Of a stretch of DNA of 64,000 bases, positions 24,226 to 64,000 are shown in pieces. Location: positions 2,864,501 through 2,928,500 of the forward strand of contig JAYKKT010000046.1 in assembly GCA_036023115.1 (NCBI GenBank), given 5' to 3'. Position numbers and translations under genes: made by a program. The notes beneath the pieces were generated by a model, which searched no databases, was not told where the DNA came from, and was given only the letters and a program-made list of their open reading frames with translations. Source of the stretch: Brasenia schreberi (lineage: Eukaryota; Streptophyta; Magnoliopsida; Nymphaeales; Cabombaceae). Positions within the stretch are counted from its first letter, which is position 1. Each line of letters opens with the position of its first letter.

Positions 24226-25561
24226 GGTATTTTGTTTCATAAGGGAGGATGCAAAGTGTTCATGTGAGGTTCGTTTAAAACTCGATTGCTTTTCCGTGTT
24301 CATACTGTCGTCTGTTGATCCTTTTCTTTTTCTTTGTGTGGTATTTGTATTTGCTGTGAGCTTTTGTACATGGCAATTTGAGGGTCTAGTTCATCATGAT
24401 TGTGGCCTTTAAACCCAACACGACATCGCCAAGAAATCCAAACCCAAATGCAGGTCTAACCTTGACTCAGAGCAACTTGACAAGAATGAGGTTGATTCGT
24501 GCTGCCCATGCAATAAATGTACTGCTTAGGTTATTCTTTGGACATATTAATCAGGTCTTACAAATTAAGTATAAAAGCATGCAGAGAGTTATCTCATCTC
24601 GCAGGACTCTCACTCCCACAAAGGTGGAGAGTTTTATTCCTGAAGGATGCATTTGGGTGTGTTAGGCTTCCATTTGTGACCAACAACCCAAAAATACTAT
24701 AGAAATAATTTTCAAATCTCTACAGACCCAAAATATTCTATTATAATCGATGTATAAGACTTATTCTAATCAGCGATGGATCCACATTGTGGCGGGATGG
24801 CTTGGAATTTTGAAAATATGTGTATCGAAATTTTCAAAACAAAGTGAAAGTTTTTGAAGCCCACCCCACTCAAACTTAATGTTTGTCCACCCGAAACAAG
24901 TTTTTGGATCAGCGACTGATTCTATTCCCTTTGAATGTAAACATACGAGCACTTCACAATATAATATACATAATATATAAAAATACGCAAGTAATTGTTG
25001 TGATTTGACGTACGAAGGCATCAATTATTTGTATGTTATTTGTACCCTTGAATAAGTTACATGGACTTGGGAAATAAAATAATCCACTGATTGGCTTCGA
25101 ATTTCCAACATGATATGCCTTATCGCTTCAACATTTCATCAGTTATTTCACTTGCAGAAACATTTGTCGCACGGGAATCCTGCAGAACAAGTCAACTTTT
25201 ATTAATATTATTATTACTATTATTGTTATTTTGCGGCTATTTTTGTTGCTGGTTGCTGATATGTATATATATAGGGAGTATATATTATTGTTTTAGTGTA
25301 TAATGCATTTTGGTGAATAAGGTTGCGCAAACATTTTCATCGTTCTATTATTGATATCGACGGTTGAATGTACTATTGTATCTTTGTACTCTCATTTAAT
25401 GCAAATAGAATACATTAAATGTAAAGTGATTCAAATTTCTATTAGGGATCTCAAAGATCGAGATGTTCGTGTAAAATTATACACTCACATTATGCAACTA
25501 AGACTCACTCCATAACCACTCGGCCAACTATATGAGTTTAAAACTCGCTCGTTGGGTTAAA
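24226..25561. other. Intergenic, nothing recognised
   Basis: No conserved coding sequence, RNA gene or recognisable repeat on either strand. Confidence 0.3.
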
Positions 25562-25936
25562 CAATAATAACAACAACTAAGCCTTTTCCCATACTAGACA
25601 GGGTCGGCTACATAGATTCTTTGTTTTCACACATCCCTATCGTGTGCCATGTTAGCATGTAACTCACAATAAGCTAGATCATTCTTTATTGTTTCTTTCC
25701 AACACTTTTGTGGTCTATCCTCTACCTCGTTTAATACTTTCCAAATTTAGTTTTTCATATATTCTTCTTTTGATCTTCTTTCTACATGTCCAAACCATCT
25801 TAAACGATATTATCATTTTATCCTCTATTGGTGCCACTCCTAATTTGTTTCTAATAACCTCATTATGTATACGGTCTTTTCTTGTATGACTACTCATCCA
25901 TCTCAAATCTTCATTTTTGTCACAGAAAGTAACGTC
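25562..25936 (-). mobile_element. RTE-type LINE, 3' fragment
   Basis: The plus strand starts with an AAC-rich tail followed by AACTAAGCCTTTTCCCATAC, the complement of the RTE 3' end. The minus strand encodes pieces of the same C-terminal region (YEKLNLESIKRGRG, IHNEVIRNKLGVAPIEDKM). It is 5'-truncated and frame-broken. Confidence 0.85.
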
Positions 25937-26454
25937 TGTTTTATAACTTTGAACTATTGTTTTGTAATTAGGAATATATGCTTTAATATGTGCCTAACAC
26001 ACATATATATAATATACTACGAGGATATGATATTCATCATAATAACATGGTAAATGGCATTCATTAGCACGGCTTGTTCAAGTATTTCAAGCGTACAAAG
26101 GCAAAATTAAAGCGCTATCCGGCACTAAGTGGAGCCGGCTACACCAAATTTTAATTGTCAAAGTGTTTTAGTTTTATCATGCATTCGTTAATTAAGTTTA
26201 CTATATTTGGTTCACAATTTACGTTTTAGTTCCGATGCGCCTCCTCAATGGAGCTCAGTCTGTCTTTTTCTAGATTTTCAAACAGGAAGTGTCTCTTTCG
26301 ATTTCATTTTCGAATGGTGGCACTCATTCTTTTTCTCCAGTGGTCGCGTTATGTGCTTAGTCTTTCCTGGACTGTGACACGTCCCCATATATATATATAT
26401 ATATGTCTGTGCATATACCTATATATATATATACATAGAGAGCATGGTATATGC
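25937..26454. other. Intergenic with TA-rich simple repeats
   Basis: TA-rich tracts at about 26388-26404 and 26420-26434. No gene is seen. Confidence 0.35.
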
Positions 26455-26469
26455 TAGAGTGTTCTACAT

Positions 26470-26515
26470 ACAACAACAACAACAACAACTAAGCCTTTTC
26501 CCATACTAGACGGGG
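26470..26515 (-). mobile_element. 46-base RTE 3'-end insertion with perfect target-site duplication
   Basis: The insert is only the (ACA)n tail plus AACTAAGCCTTTTCCCATAC and TAGACGGGG, the complement of the last bases of the RTE element. It is flanked by exact 15-base copies TAGAGTGTTCTACAT at 26455-26469 and 26516-26530. Confidence 0.9.
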
Positions 26516-26530
26516 TAGAGTGTTCTACAT

Positions 26531-27224
26531 ATCCAAATAAATTTCACTTAATCTGGAAGTAAATGGTTAAGTTTTAAATCCAAAAAACAAAAGTTGCTTC
26601 TTGAATTAAGTACATTTATAAAAAGTTAGAGTGTAATTTTTACTTTTTAAATTAGAATATCAATGATTCATCTTTCAAATTGTATGTTGAGATTTGTTTC
26701 GATATACATGAATATATGAGGCTTACTATGTAGATATATTTATAAATACTTAATGTCTTTCTATGCGTAATCTTCCATAAACATTTCTATAATTCAATCT
26801 TTGAGACGAATGGTTGAGGTGATAAAATAAAAAGAATGTAATGCACATACATCAAATGCAAATTATAATAATACTTCTTATTTAAATGTCTATCTATTGA
26901 TCATGATAATCAAACAATAAAAGTACTCATATAAGATTATAAGATTATACCTCGAAAGACACTATATATTTAGCACTACCTCATGTTGAAGTAGTGATAA
27001 GTACATAATCTTTGGGTGCATAGTCTTACATAAACATCTTTACTTTTAAACCTTGAGATAATACTTAAGGTGATAACACAAAAAAAAATTAATGCATATG
27101 TTGTGTTAAGTATAAAAGTACAATGATATTTTTAATTCAAATCCTCATAAATGTTTACGCAAGATTATGCATTTACCACTACCCTCTCTCTAAAGTTGGA
27201 TGCACTTGAAAAATAAGTGAAAGT
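26531..27224. other. AT-rich intergenic with an imperfect internal duplication
   Basis: Two related segments of about 150 bases (near 26755-26890 and 27005-27145) share words such as CATAAACAT and AGGTGATAA in the same order. No gene is seen. Confidence 0.4.
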
Positions 27225-27455
27225 GATGCCATTAGTTTACAAAACAAGAGAAAGTTGTTTAAAATAGTTTAGACATATGAAAAGACGACTAAATGAAGCT
27301 CGAGTAAAAAGTCCAAAAAACTAAATTGTAAAAAATGTTAAAAGAGGAAGTGAAAACCCACAAAATGTGTTGAAAGAAAACAATAAGTTAACGGTTATCA
27401 TAGCACATGAAAGAACTCTATACCCCATCTAGAACAAGAAAAGGCTTAGTTATTG
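27225..27455 (+). mobile_element. RTE-type LINE, heavily decayed 3' fragment
   Basis: The stretch follows the RTE C-terminal region with many changes (AAAATGTTAAAAGAGGAAGT, CATAGCACATGAAAGAACT) and ends GAACAAGAAAAGGCTTAGTT. It is older than the other RTE copies and abuts the left edge of the duplicated MIRO segment. Confidence 0.7.
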
Positions 27456-27743
27456 ATGCATTTGGAAAATAAGTACACAATAATCTAAATTATCCTTCTT
27501 AGTGCCATTTGGTGATAGCATAACCTAAAAGGAGAACAAATCAACGAAGAATTAAAGAAAGGAATCAAGCCAGGATGCCTGGCTTCTACAGCATCTAGCA
27601 GCTCTGTCCATCCTGTTCTCAAATTCACATGGAAAACAAACGGAAATGTCAATAGAGGACACGAGAGTTCCCAGGACGTATATCTCCCATTTACATTATG
27701 ATGAAAAGGCAAAAGTGCTGCCTCTGAGATGACCAAGGGGTGT

Positions 27744-55510
<27,767 letters not shown>

Positions 55511-56201
55511 TTCGAGAACCTACCGCAAACAAAGTACTGTAAAAAATTTCAGCCTCCTTGATCGGAATACCTCGAGTCAAAACTGTTAACAGACCAGCAT
55601 GACTCGCGGAATCAGTAAAATTCTATAGTGGTGCAACACTTGATTGTTTGATCATCCGATCAATAAAACACTAAACAACCTATTCACTACAATCAAACTG
55701 GACGTGATGAGCAGAACCAGGAAAGAGAAAATAGATTCATGAACGGTTATCGCATCCCAGCAATTGGATAGTAATCTCTCCCTGAGTTAGTTCTGCGACG
55801 ATCAAAAAAGGAATGGGGAAATGCCACAAACAACAGAAAGTGACCAAATAAAGAACACAAAATCACCTAAAGAAATTAAATGCTTCAAATGCCACGAACA
55901 ACACAAAATGAGCTAGAAGCAATAGAAAACGATGACGAGAAGGAACGAGATCAATCGGCCATCCAAAAAAAGATACGTCGCGCAGTTTCTTGATGAAAAA
56001 CTTCGCTCTTCGATGCTTTTAATAGGTGAGGAAAGCGGGAGGAAACCCGAAGGAAATTGAACTCGTACACTTGCGCTATAAGTCAGTGAAGACGCCAACC
56101 TTTTATATTGGTCTTGATGTTATTTATGAATATAAGGTTGACGAGATCAATTATGTTGGAATTTTGAAGCCAGTCAGTAGATTATTTTATTTCACAAGCC
56201 T

Positions 56202-56203
<2 letters not shown>
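55511..56203. other. Upstream region of the intact MIRO gene
   Basis: This matches 22766-23356 upstream of the pseudogene until about 56096, so it probably contains the 5' UTR and promoter. I cannot place a TATA box reliably. Confidence 0.5.

Positions 56204-56204
<1 letters not shown>

Positions 56205-56274
<70 letters not shown>
56205..56274. repeat. Composite (TA)n(GA)n microsatellite
   Basis: A TA run (56205-56236) passes into a GA run (to 56274). This is the reverse-complement arrangement of the tract at 51472-51553. Confidence 0.97.
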
Positions 56275-56278
<4 letters not shown>

Positions 56279-58160
56279 ACATCTTAGTGGATGAACATGA
56301 CGGATTTTGGATCACAAACTGGTTGAAATTGAAACCACTTAAATCGGAACCGGACTCAGAACCGAAGACCACTCCGTTTGAAAACCGCAACTGATGGGTT
56401 AAAACGTTAAGTCGATACATTAAAAAAATAATTATTATTTAGGAAGTTTGAAACTCAAAGCAGAACTGAAACCAATAAATACGAATTAGAGTTGAAGATG
56501 GTTCCTGTTCTTAACTCGAGAAGAACCGAAACCGGCCATGTTTAATAGTGGTTGTTCCGTACATGGTTTCTCATATTGGTGTGACGTAGAGAAAAATATG
56601 CATGCGCGTGTATTAAATATATACCAGGTAGTTCAGTGATGTCACACTGTCACTTTCCAGAAGGTCGGTTGAGAGCCGGCTTGGAAGCTTCCCCTGAATG
56701 AACGTTGATGCTTGCGATAAGTGATTTGACGCCAAGTCCTTGTTCCAAAAGGTCGGTGGAACTCCTTTTTCATACCAATAACGCTTACTGTTACCAGATG
56801 GATTTCGGCAACCCGCAATGGCTCTCCACACGTCAATCTCTCTTCCCCACGCAAGTCGCGTACTATACACCAAGCGCTGCTCTCTGGTGCTGGGTCATCT
56901 CCCATACAATAGAACTTAAAACCCTAAGTGTTTGATATACAATAGAACTTAAAACCCTGCGTAAACAAAATCGAGGCTTAGTTCTCTTAAAACGATGAAT
57001 CAAATGATGATATTGGCTTATTGCTTTGGATTCATCTCTTTGTTGGGTGAAATTTCGGAGTAAAGTAGCTACTTATTAATGTGATGTAACTTGTTTGGGT
57101 AGTTTTGGCTCCTTTCATTCGGGATTACTATATGTACATCCATACCTTTTTTTTCAAAAGCACTCGAATTACCCTCCAACATCTTCTATATCCTCTTCAA
57201 GTTCAATTCCAACAGTCTCTTTTCTTTAGTCTAATTACAAGCATTTCATTTGTTTTTTTACTATCATTGTCTTTTTGTAGTCGAGCAATACATACTTTTA
57301 CGAACCTCATCGAAATAAATGAAAGAAGATGAAATAAGAGAGAGGAAAAAGATTATAAGAAAAATGAAATGATAAAACAAAAACAATAAAAAAAGAAAAT
57401 AGGAAGAAGAAAAATATGATCCGATGTTTTTTTGGGATTCAAACCAAAAACGAAATCGCTACAACCCAAATCAACGATAGATGGTGAGGTATGATGTGTC
57501 GGATAGAGCTTCGAGCCATGGATCGTGAGAAGAATAATGTGGCATAAAAACTAATTTGAGAAAGGAAATCCAAATCTTTATTTTGTTTGCAATTCACATT
57601 GGTTTACAAAAAACAGGTCTGGTTTAACCTGTTTTTAAGTAGTTCCGTGTCAGGTTTATGTGCTATGACATCGGTTCGAACATGTAACAGGTTTGAGTAT
57701 GTCTTTAACAAGAGTATTTGGGTTTGGGCATCACCTGGTTTAGTTCAGGTTCCACATTCTATAAAACGGAACCGGCTTGAAACCAAAATTGCCGGTTTCT
57801 TATATATATATATCTTTATTTGTTTAAAATTTCAATTTTGTTTAATAATTTCCTGATTTGAGCCTCAAATCGGAACCAAAACCGGCCCGGTCCAGGTTCT
57901 AAGTTAACCGGAATGTTTAAGCCCATGGGACTGGTAAACGGGTTCTAATCGAGTCCAACTGTTTCGGCAAAAACTTACCCAGTTTCACCCTCACCACGTT
58001 CATTTAGAACCCGATACGGTTTCCGATCCCCCCCCCCGTTCGGTGTGAAGGGAACGTACTGGAATCGCAACAAGTGACTTTTGCCAAATTATCAGAAACT
58101 CTAGGCGCGTAATCGGAAAGTTCATCTCATTATATAAAAAAAAGGTTTTGTTCAGAAAGC
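56275..58160. other. Intergenic between MIRO and PP4R3; GGTTC/GAACC-rich
   Basis: Segments at about 56320-56560 and 57640-57960 are rich in words such as GGAACCGG, AACCGGCC and GGTTCTAA and look like remnants of the same degenerate repeat. A minus-strand frame at 56613-56905 is not recognised. No gene is supported. Confidence 0.4.
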
Positions 58161-58441
58161 GCGAGAAGAGAGAGAGAGAGAGGGTTTCGTCTATGTTAAT
58201 GGCGGGTAGTGTGAGTTCTTGATGTCCCTCTCTCTCCATTCGTTTTGTTCTTCCTCTCCCTCTCTAAACCCTCTTTTGCGCAATTGATCTTTCTTCATTT
58301 TGGAGTTCCATTTCGTTGGTCCCTTCGTCGTTATCGCTACGCATTTCTTTCTCGTATCGCCTTTTGGGGTTCACTAGGCGCCAGGGATATCATTCTTTCG
58401 CTATTTCTGATTTAATTGTTGTTACTGGTCAAAGGAAGAAG
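58161..58441 (+). promoter_or_regulatory. PP4R3 5' leader and proximal promoter
   Basis: A (GA)n run at about 58163-58182 is followed by CT-rich tracts (CCCTCTCTCTCC near 58225 and CTTCCTCTCCCTCTCTAAAC near 58248), typical of plant transcription start regions and 5' leaders. A telo-box-like TAAACCCTC is included. Exact start site unknown. Confidence 0.45.
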
Positions 58442-59570
58442 ATGGGGGCTCAAGGGAAGGCTACTCCAGTGGCGGATTCTACGCAGGTAGGGTTTCAGGG
58501 TACCTCCAAGCGGGTTTCTACATGCCCTAAAATTTTGCATACGCCCTAGTTTTGTGATTTCTGGTTATCTTGATGCTCTTGTGCATTGTATGGTTTGTTT
58601 ATTGCAGCAATTGTCGTAGTATCGGGTTGGTTTGTGATTGTTCTTGTTTATTCACTTGGGGTTCGTTTTGTTTGGAGTTTCTGTCACTGGTGTATTGAAG
58701 TACAGAAAAGTTGGGCGTCAGTTGCATGATTGATTGCTGGCGTTTGCTCTATCTTGTTGTCTATACACAGAAATTAGGCTAGTGGGCTATCTATTGCTCA
58801 TTTCACTGGGGAGTAGGAATAACGGGGTTCATTGGGCGGATATCTTTGATTTTGCTGTGTAGTCCCTTCTCTTACTGTTGTACTTTTCATCGAGACGATT
58901 GCTGAGTATATTTTTTATTTTTTTCCTGCGGTTCTTGGTGGACGCTGCCGCAATAGTTGGTCTGTCAACTCAAATAGTAAAATGAACATAGTTTTTTCAA
59001 ATAATTTTCCTGCGAGCTTATCTCCTCCATTGAAATTTTTGTCGAGTCTGAGATTATGTTTGTCTGCTAATGCATCTCGTCATGACGGCATTGCTGGAAT
59101 ATTTAATTCGCTGCCCAAATAGTGGAACTTAACCGAGTTCCTGTCAAAGACTTTACATGGTCCATTCTAGTTAATCAACGGTTTGCTTGTCCTGGGTGCT
59201 CCTTGTGCATTTCCATGCTTCAATAGGCTTTGTGTACAAGTTGTGATTATCAGATTAATGTGGATGCAGTAGCATGCTGGAACACTTCAAGTGGGTTATT
59301 GTAGACCCTTTATCCCTTTTGAACATCTAACGTGTTTAGTATATTGGAAGTATTTCTTCTTTGAGTTGTTGAGGCTGATTCATGGTGGATGTTTATGGTA
59401 ATATCTTACTGCTGATGGATTTATTATGTTTCATCATGCTAGATGGAAAATTTAACGAGAAATAGTATGCTGCGTATCTCAATGCTTGCAGTTAGCTGTA
59501 TCTTTATATATCAATATACTTGAATGCCCATCATATTATGTATGTATCTATCTATATATACATACATATA

Positions 59571-59614
<44 letters not shown>

Positions 59615-62600
59615 CGCGCTACCTTGTTCATATCCACAAACAAGGGAAAGTGCAGTTGATGATTGATACCAGCCACTCTCTAATGAATGAAGTAACATTA
59701 GGGTATCTGTCGTTGGTTTATGGATAGCAAAATGTTCTGAATTCTGCTGGCCTCATTTTCACAAAACAGTTACAGAAGTTGGGAGAAGATTTGTGGTTAT
59801 GGTCTTGAAAACATCTTTTATAATTCACAATGCTTTTCTATTATCATGTAGTGTTCTTGGTAAGTGGTATACCATAGCTTCTTATGGGACTGTTGTACCA
59901 CATACTAATGTTTGACTTGATCCCTTAACACTGAAACCTTTATTTCTTAGGATAGGAAATTTATGTCTCACAGCAGCAACTTGAAAGCAGGTACTTGGTG
60001 TTTACATACTTGTGTCTCTTTCACCATAGAATATTTTCAAGTGATGACTAATGGCTTTGGGTATTTTGCATGGATCTTGCTGTGAACTGCTTGCCATTCT
60101 TGTATCAACACACTTAGGAAATATCTCGCAATGTGTATTGAGCATGCACTGAACACTGGAAGTGTGGAAACCATGCCTATAATCAAAATTCAAGTTGCAG
60201 TCTCACTAGCATCAAGAACCACAATTATCATTATAAATTGCATTTCTTTATTTGAAACAAAGTGTAGAGTACATTGCTTGTTTCATTGTCTCAGCATAGA
60301 ATTATGTAGAATCAAAGGATCCATACATGCAATGGCAAAGGAGAAACTTGATGTTGATCTTAGGTAATAATCTGAGCATGGACATGTTTTAATTGAATGG
60401 AGCCTGGTTGTTCTATAACTGGTGGTTTAACTCTTGTTAAGAGTAGTCAGTCAAACTTGCCTGTTTAGTTCATGTCTCTATTTTACGTGCCTGGTTGTAC
60501 ATCAGAGAGATTGGAAGGGATCCAACCAAAGCTTTTGTGGGGACATGAAAAGTGAAAGTCTAAATTCTACATGGTTTGGTGGCAAGGGTTAAAATACCAT
60601 TTCCTTTGGGTGCTCTGCATTAAAGTCTTTATGCCTTTCCAATGAGGCTTCGTCGTGTAAGTGGTTGTGATATTAATAAGAGAAAAGGATACATTATGGA
60701 GGAAAGTGGGGTGGCTTCAATGTCTGGTTTGGAAGAGAGGATGGATGACTTTGAGAAGGAGGGAGCCATATGGCAACATGTTTTGTTACCTGTTAAAAGA
60801 AGTTGGGAAAAGTCTGAGGGATTGGTGTAAGTGGTTGTGATATTAATAAGAGAAAAGGATACATTATGGAGGAAAGTGGGGTGGCTTCAATGTCTGGTTT
60901 GGAAGAGAGGATGGATGACTTTGAGAAGGAGGGAGCCATATGGCAACATGTTTTGTTACTTGTTAAAAGAAGTTGGGAAAAGTCTGAGGGATTGCAATTT
61001 GTGGTGGATGATAGGTTGGAGGGTATCATTTGGCATGCCACTTGGTGTTGGGAATCACCTTTTGAATTTCTTTTCTTGGAGTTCTTTTGCCAAGGATAAA
61101 GAAGCTTTGGTGGGCTAGTATCGACATTTGAGAATGCTGGTATGAGGTGGGACGTTCCTTTAATTATGAATGCACATAATTGGGAGTTGAGTCCTTTTCC
61201 TTGTTCTTTGAGGAGTTGTATAGTTTGGTGGTGAATGAGGGAGGAGATTGTCTGTGATGGAAAGCTTGTTTCAAGGTAAATAAATTTTACAGTCATTGGA
61301 GCAGAAAGGATATCATGGCCAATTAGGTAACTCCATGGAAGGTCATTGCAAAATCACAAGTTCCACCTGGAGTTTCTTTCTTTGTGTGAGAAGCCGTGTG
61401 CTGCAAGATTTTTTGTTTTGATAACCTCCAAAAGAGGAGCTTGACCATGGAATGCCATTGCAAAATCATGAGTTCCGCTTGGAGCTTCTTTCTTTGCGTG
61501 AGAAGCTGCGTGAGGCAAGATTTTTTGTTTTGATTACCTCCAAAAGAGGAGCTTGACTATGGTGAATCGATGCCTTATGTAAACATGGGCTAAGATTGGT
61601 GGACCATTTGCTTCTATTTTTCAAATGGACTAGGCTCTTTTGGGTGACGAGCTTGAAGGTTTTAAGGATACAGTTGGTGCCGAGTAAAAATGTGTTTGGG
61701 TGTGGGGTTTTGGTTTCAAATACCGGAATTCTTATATGCTTTTAGTGCCCTATGCAATTTTTTGGCTAGTTTGGGGGGAAATAAACATGATGTTTTTTCA
61801 GTAGAGATATTCAATATCTATGACATGGTACAGTACATATCGTATCGTTTTTATTAGATGTATCATGTATCATATGTCTATGCATTCAATTGATAGGCTG
61901 CCTTTAGCTGTCTCAAAATTCCACAATTTCAAGGTTCCTGTTTTCTGTGCCTCAAATTACTCACTCATCCTTATGTGTATAAAACGAAAAACAGTATTAC
62001 ATATTTGCACAATGGGTAGTCAAAATTATGTACTACAGTTCGATGAAAAAGCAAATGAGGCTGTGAGTGGACAATTTCTTGAGAGATCCAACCCTTTCTA
62101 AAAAAATTTGACTGTTGGGGGCGTGTAGATCTGATTCTATCATAGGTTGCTAAATGTATTTTCCCTTGAAATATTGTCTGATCACATAATTTTGTCAAAT
62201 AATATTAATATGGGAATTTAGGCAATTTCAATCGGATATGACATGGTTGAATCACATTCGGTGTGTTGGCATAAGGCACGAGCTTGTAAGACCACTTGCG
62301 AGGCATAACTTGGATGTTGATGTTAACAATAATGAGGACTATGTGATACTCTGTAACATGGCTTGTGGCTATCCGGTCACATGCTTTCTCTTTGGTTTCG
62401 TTCTTTTCATCTTCCTGCACGCTGCCAAAAATGTTATCTTACCTATGTGGATCTTTTATTTTTTCCCTCTTTTGGCATCAAATACTCACAAGACCTTTTC
62501 CTCATCTTCCTGTACACACTAACATCTCTTCTGACCAATGGTTGGCCTTAGCAAAGTTCTTTTGAAGTCAAATTCTTCTTTTGAAAGCAATTTTTTTTCC

Positions 62601-63921
62601 ATCTCAGGTCTGCCTGTTTCTTTAAAATTGTTATCTCGTCTTCAGCTGTTGCTATTTCCAATACTTTTAGATTGATCCCAGACTATAGCTGACAAGTTTC
62701 TTTCATTAGCGTGTTAAAGTCTATCATCTTAACGAAGAAGGAAAGTGGGATGATCGTGGCACTGGACATGTTAGTGTTGATTATTTGGAGGTTAGTACAT
62801 ATTAGCTATGTTAAATTTGTTTCTTTTCCTCTTGTTCTTTCTGATGTCCATACTTCTTTGGTAGCTCACTTTTGCTTGGTGCTTCATAAAGTTCTGAGTT
62901 GAAATGAGAGAGGCGCTAATGTGCAAGTACGACCAATTTGCTATCTGTTACATGAGTTCAAACTATAATCGGTGATTTGGATCTGAATTTGCGAATATGT
63001 CACCTGATTCCGTCAGCTTAGACAAAAACGATGTTGTATTACGTAAAAATTAGATGGTCGACACTAGAGTTGGAGAAAGATCTCAAAAGTGCTTAAGGAA
63101 ACACCAAACAATGCCCCCCCTCCATTTTGTTTGAGCTAAATGCCAATAAACACAAGATAAAGCACAATGATGACTAATAATTCATTTAGTGGACTGGCTT
63201 TCTTTGGGGTAAGGCTCGTTTGGTTGTTTGTAACTTTATCATAACGGCAAATTTATTCTTGTCTCTGTTGCACTTCCTTTTCTCATAAATAACTGTACGT
63301 CTCATTGAAGGTTATAAACAAGCTGCTAAATTCTGCGTTATTTGTATGGTTTGCAACATTTGCAGAAGTCAGAAGCTCTTGGATTATTTGTTGTGGATGA
63401 AGATGATAATGAAACTTTACTTATGCATCGCATTTCGGTGGATGAGATCTATCGAAGGCAAGAAGGTATATCCAGGTTTCCCTTTTCTCTTTCTCATATG
63501 TTCTCGTACACTTGGAACTTATGGGTGCTCTCTCTCTCTCTCTGTGTTTGTCTTTCCTACACTTAGAACGTTCAGTTCTGCAATTGTTAAAATTTTATAG
63601 TTAAGGGGTATTGTAATGTATATTACGTTGAGCTTAGTGTATTGCTTGTTCTGTTCTTCTTTTATTTGACTCTGATGTTTTTACTTTTCTTTAGACACAA
63701 TTATTTCTTGGCAGGATCCTGAATTAACTACGGAGTTGGCTCTTAGTTTTCAAGAGAGTATGGGCTGTTCATACATATGGTAATATTTTTTCTGCTTCCT
63801 GTGCTGCTTGTGCTGTATTTTTCCAATATCTATGTTCACGGTTGTTTTCTTGTGCTTTTGGTTTTCTATAGGGACCAAATATGTAGCGTTCAGAGGAATA
63901 TGCAGTTTAGCACAATCAGTA
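58442..63921 (+). CDS. PP4R3: PP4R3 (SMEK/PSY2-like) protein phosphatase 4 regulatory subunit, 5' part
   Basis: Regulatory subunit that targets the PP4 catalytic subunit to substrates; in plants linked to DNA repair and miRNA processing. Coding exons: 58442-58486 ([15 protein letters not shown]), 62710-62790 ([20 protein letters not shown] then VSVDYLE), 63366-63465 ([20 protein letters not shown] then [13 protein letters not shown]), 63695-63779 ([20 protein letters not shown] then SMGCSYI), 63872-63921 ([16 protein letters not shown]). All junctions are GT-AG and in phase, and a GTAAGT donor follows exon 5. This is the N-terminal EVH1/Ran-binding-like domain of the family; the Smk-1 domain and the rest of the roughly 800-residue protein lie beyond the window. 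The ATG in exon 1 is the first in this frame before a family-like N terminus. Intron 1 (4.2 kb) holds a decayed LINE and two tandem duplications. Confidence 0.95.
58487..60640. other. PP4R3 intron 1, proximal part
   Basis: A (TA)n tract lies at 59574-59612. I see no other repeat or gene. Confidence 0.5.
60655..60994. repeat. 170-base tandem duplication, one substitution
   Basis: Units 60655-60824 and 60825-60994 both start GTGTAAGTGGTTGTGATATT and differ at a single position (C at 60790, T at 60960). Confidence 0.97.
61333..61556. repeat. 112-base tandem duplication, diverged
   Basis: Units start CCATGGAAGGTCATTGCAAA and CCATGGAATGCCATTGCAAA and both contain CTCCAAAAGAGGAGCTTGAC. They differ at several sites, so this event is older than the 170-base one beside it. 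Confidence 0.9.
61701..62709. other. PP4R3 intron 1, distal part
   Basis: No recognised feature before the exon 2 acceptor (TTTCATTAG at 62701-62709). Confidence 0.5.
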
Positions 63922-64000
63922 GTAAGTTCTCTTTCTGTTATTCTGTAGTCATGACATTTGTGTCTCCACTATTTTCGTGCTGTCATTCTTTTAGCATTCA

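Larger units (their letters stand above)
60641..61700 (+). mobile_element. L1-type LINE remnant (RT linker and zf-RVT region) in PP4R3 intron 1
   Basis: Broken plus-strand frames resemble the C-terminal part of plant L1 ORF2: [36 protein letters not shown], and a zf-RVT-like [11 protein letters not shown] then [15 protein letters not shown]. Stops interrupt every piece. Two local tandem duplications sit inside it. Confidence 0.65.

Overview
This is nuclear DNA from a flowering plant. The evidence is intron-rich genes with GT-AG splicing, plant-type calreticulin, MIRO and PP4R3 proteins, Ty1/copia retroelements, RTE-type LINEs with (TTG)n tails, and tRNA-derived SINE-like repeats. Species cannot be fixed from sequence alone. 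The very large retroelement-filled introns suggest a repeat-rich genome.

Layout. 1-1.85 kb: decayed Ty1/copia 3' end (+). 2.37-2.66 kb: two-exon fragment of an ESF2/ABT1-like ribosome biogenesis gene (+). 3.3-3.8 kb: unrecognised reading frame broken by one stop. 4.75-9.56 kb: complete 14-exon calreticulin gene (-), whose HDEL signal is split by the last intron. 10-13.3 kb: SINE-like repeats and an RTE LINE fragment. 14.37-22.77 kb: MIRO GTPase pseudogene (-). 23.5-27.5 kb: repeats. 27.74-55.51 kb: a second, structurally intact MIRO gene (-), 14 exons and 640 codons stretched over 27.8 kb by insertions in its introns: several RTE LINEs, one copia element with both LTRs, a 5S rRNA/RTE chimera and a foldback element. 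58.44 kb to the window end: the first five coding exons of a PP4R3 (SMEK/PSY2-like) phosphatase 4 regulatory subunit gene (+).

The two MIRO loci are a direct tandem duplication. The left copy lost exons 5-10 and part of exon 11, and carries three damaged splice sites. The right copy keeps every exon and splice site but has an eroded C-terminal GTPase domain. The remaining genes (ER chaperone, mitochondrial GTPase, phosphatase subunit, rRNA-processing fragment) are unrelated in function and do not form a pathway.

I saw no CRISPR array, phage or bacterial system, or intact tRNA/rRNA gene. The most unusual items are the 5S/RTE chimeric retrosequence, the HDEL-splitting intron, and oppositely oriented RTE copies inside one MIRO pre-mRNA.
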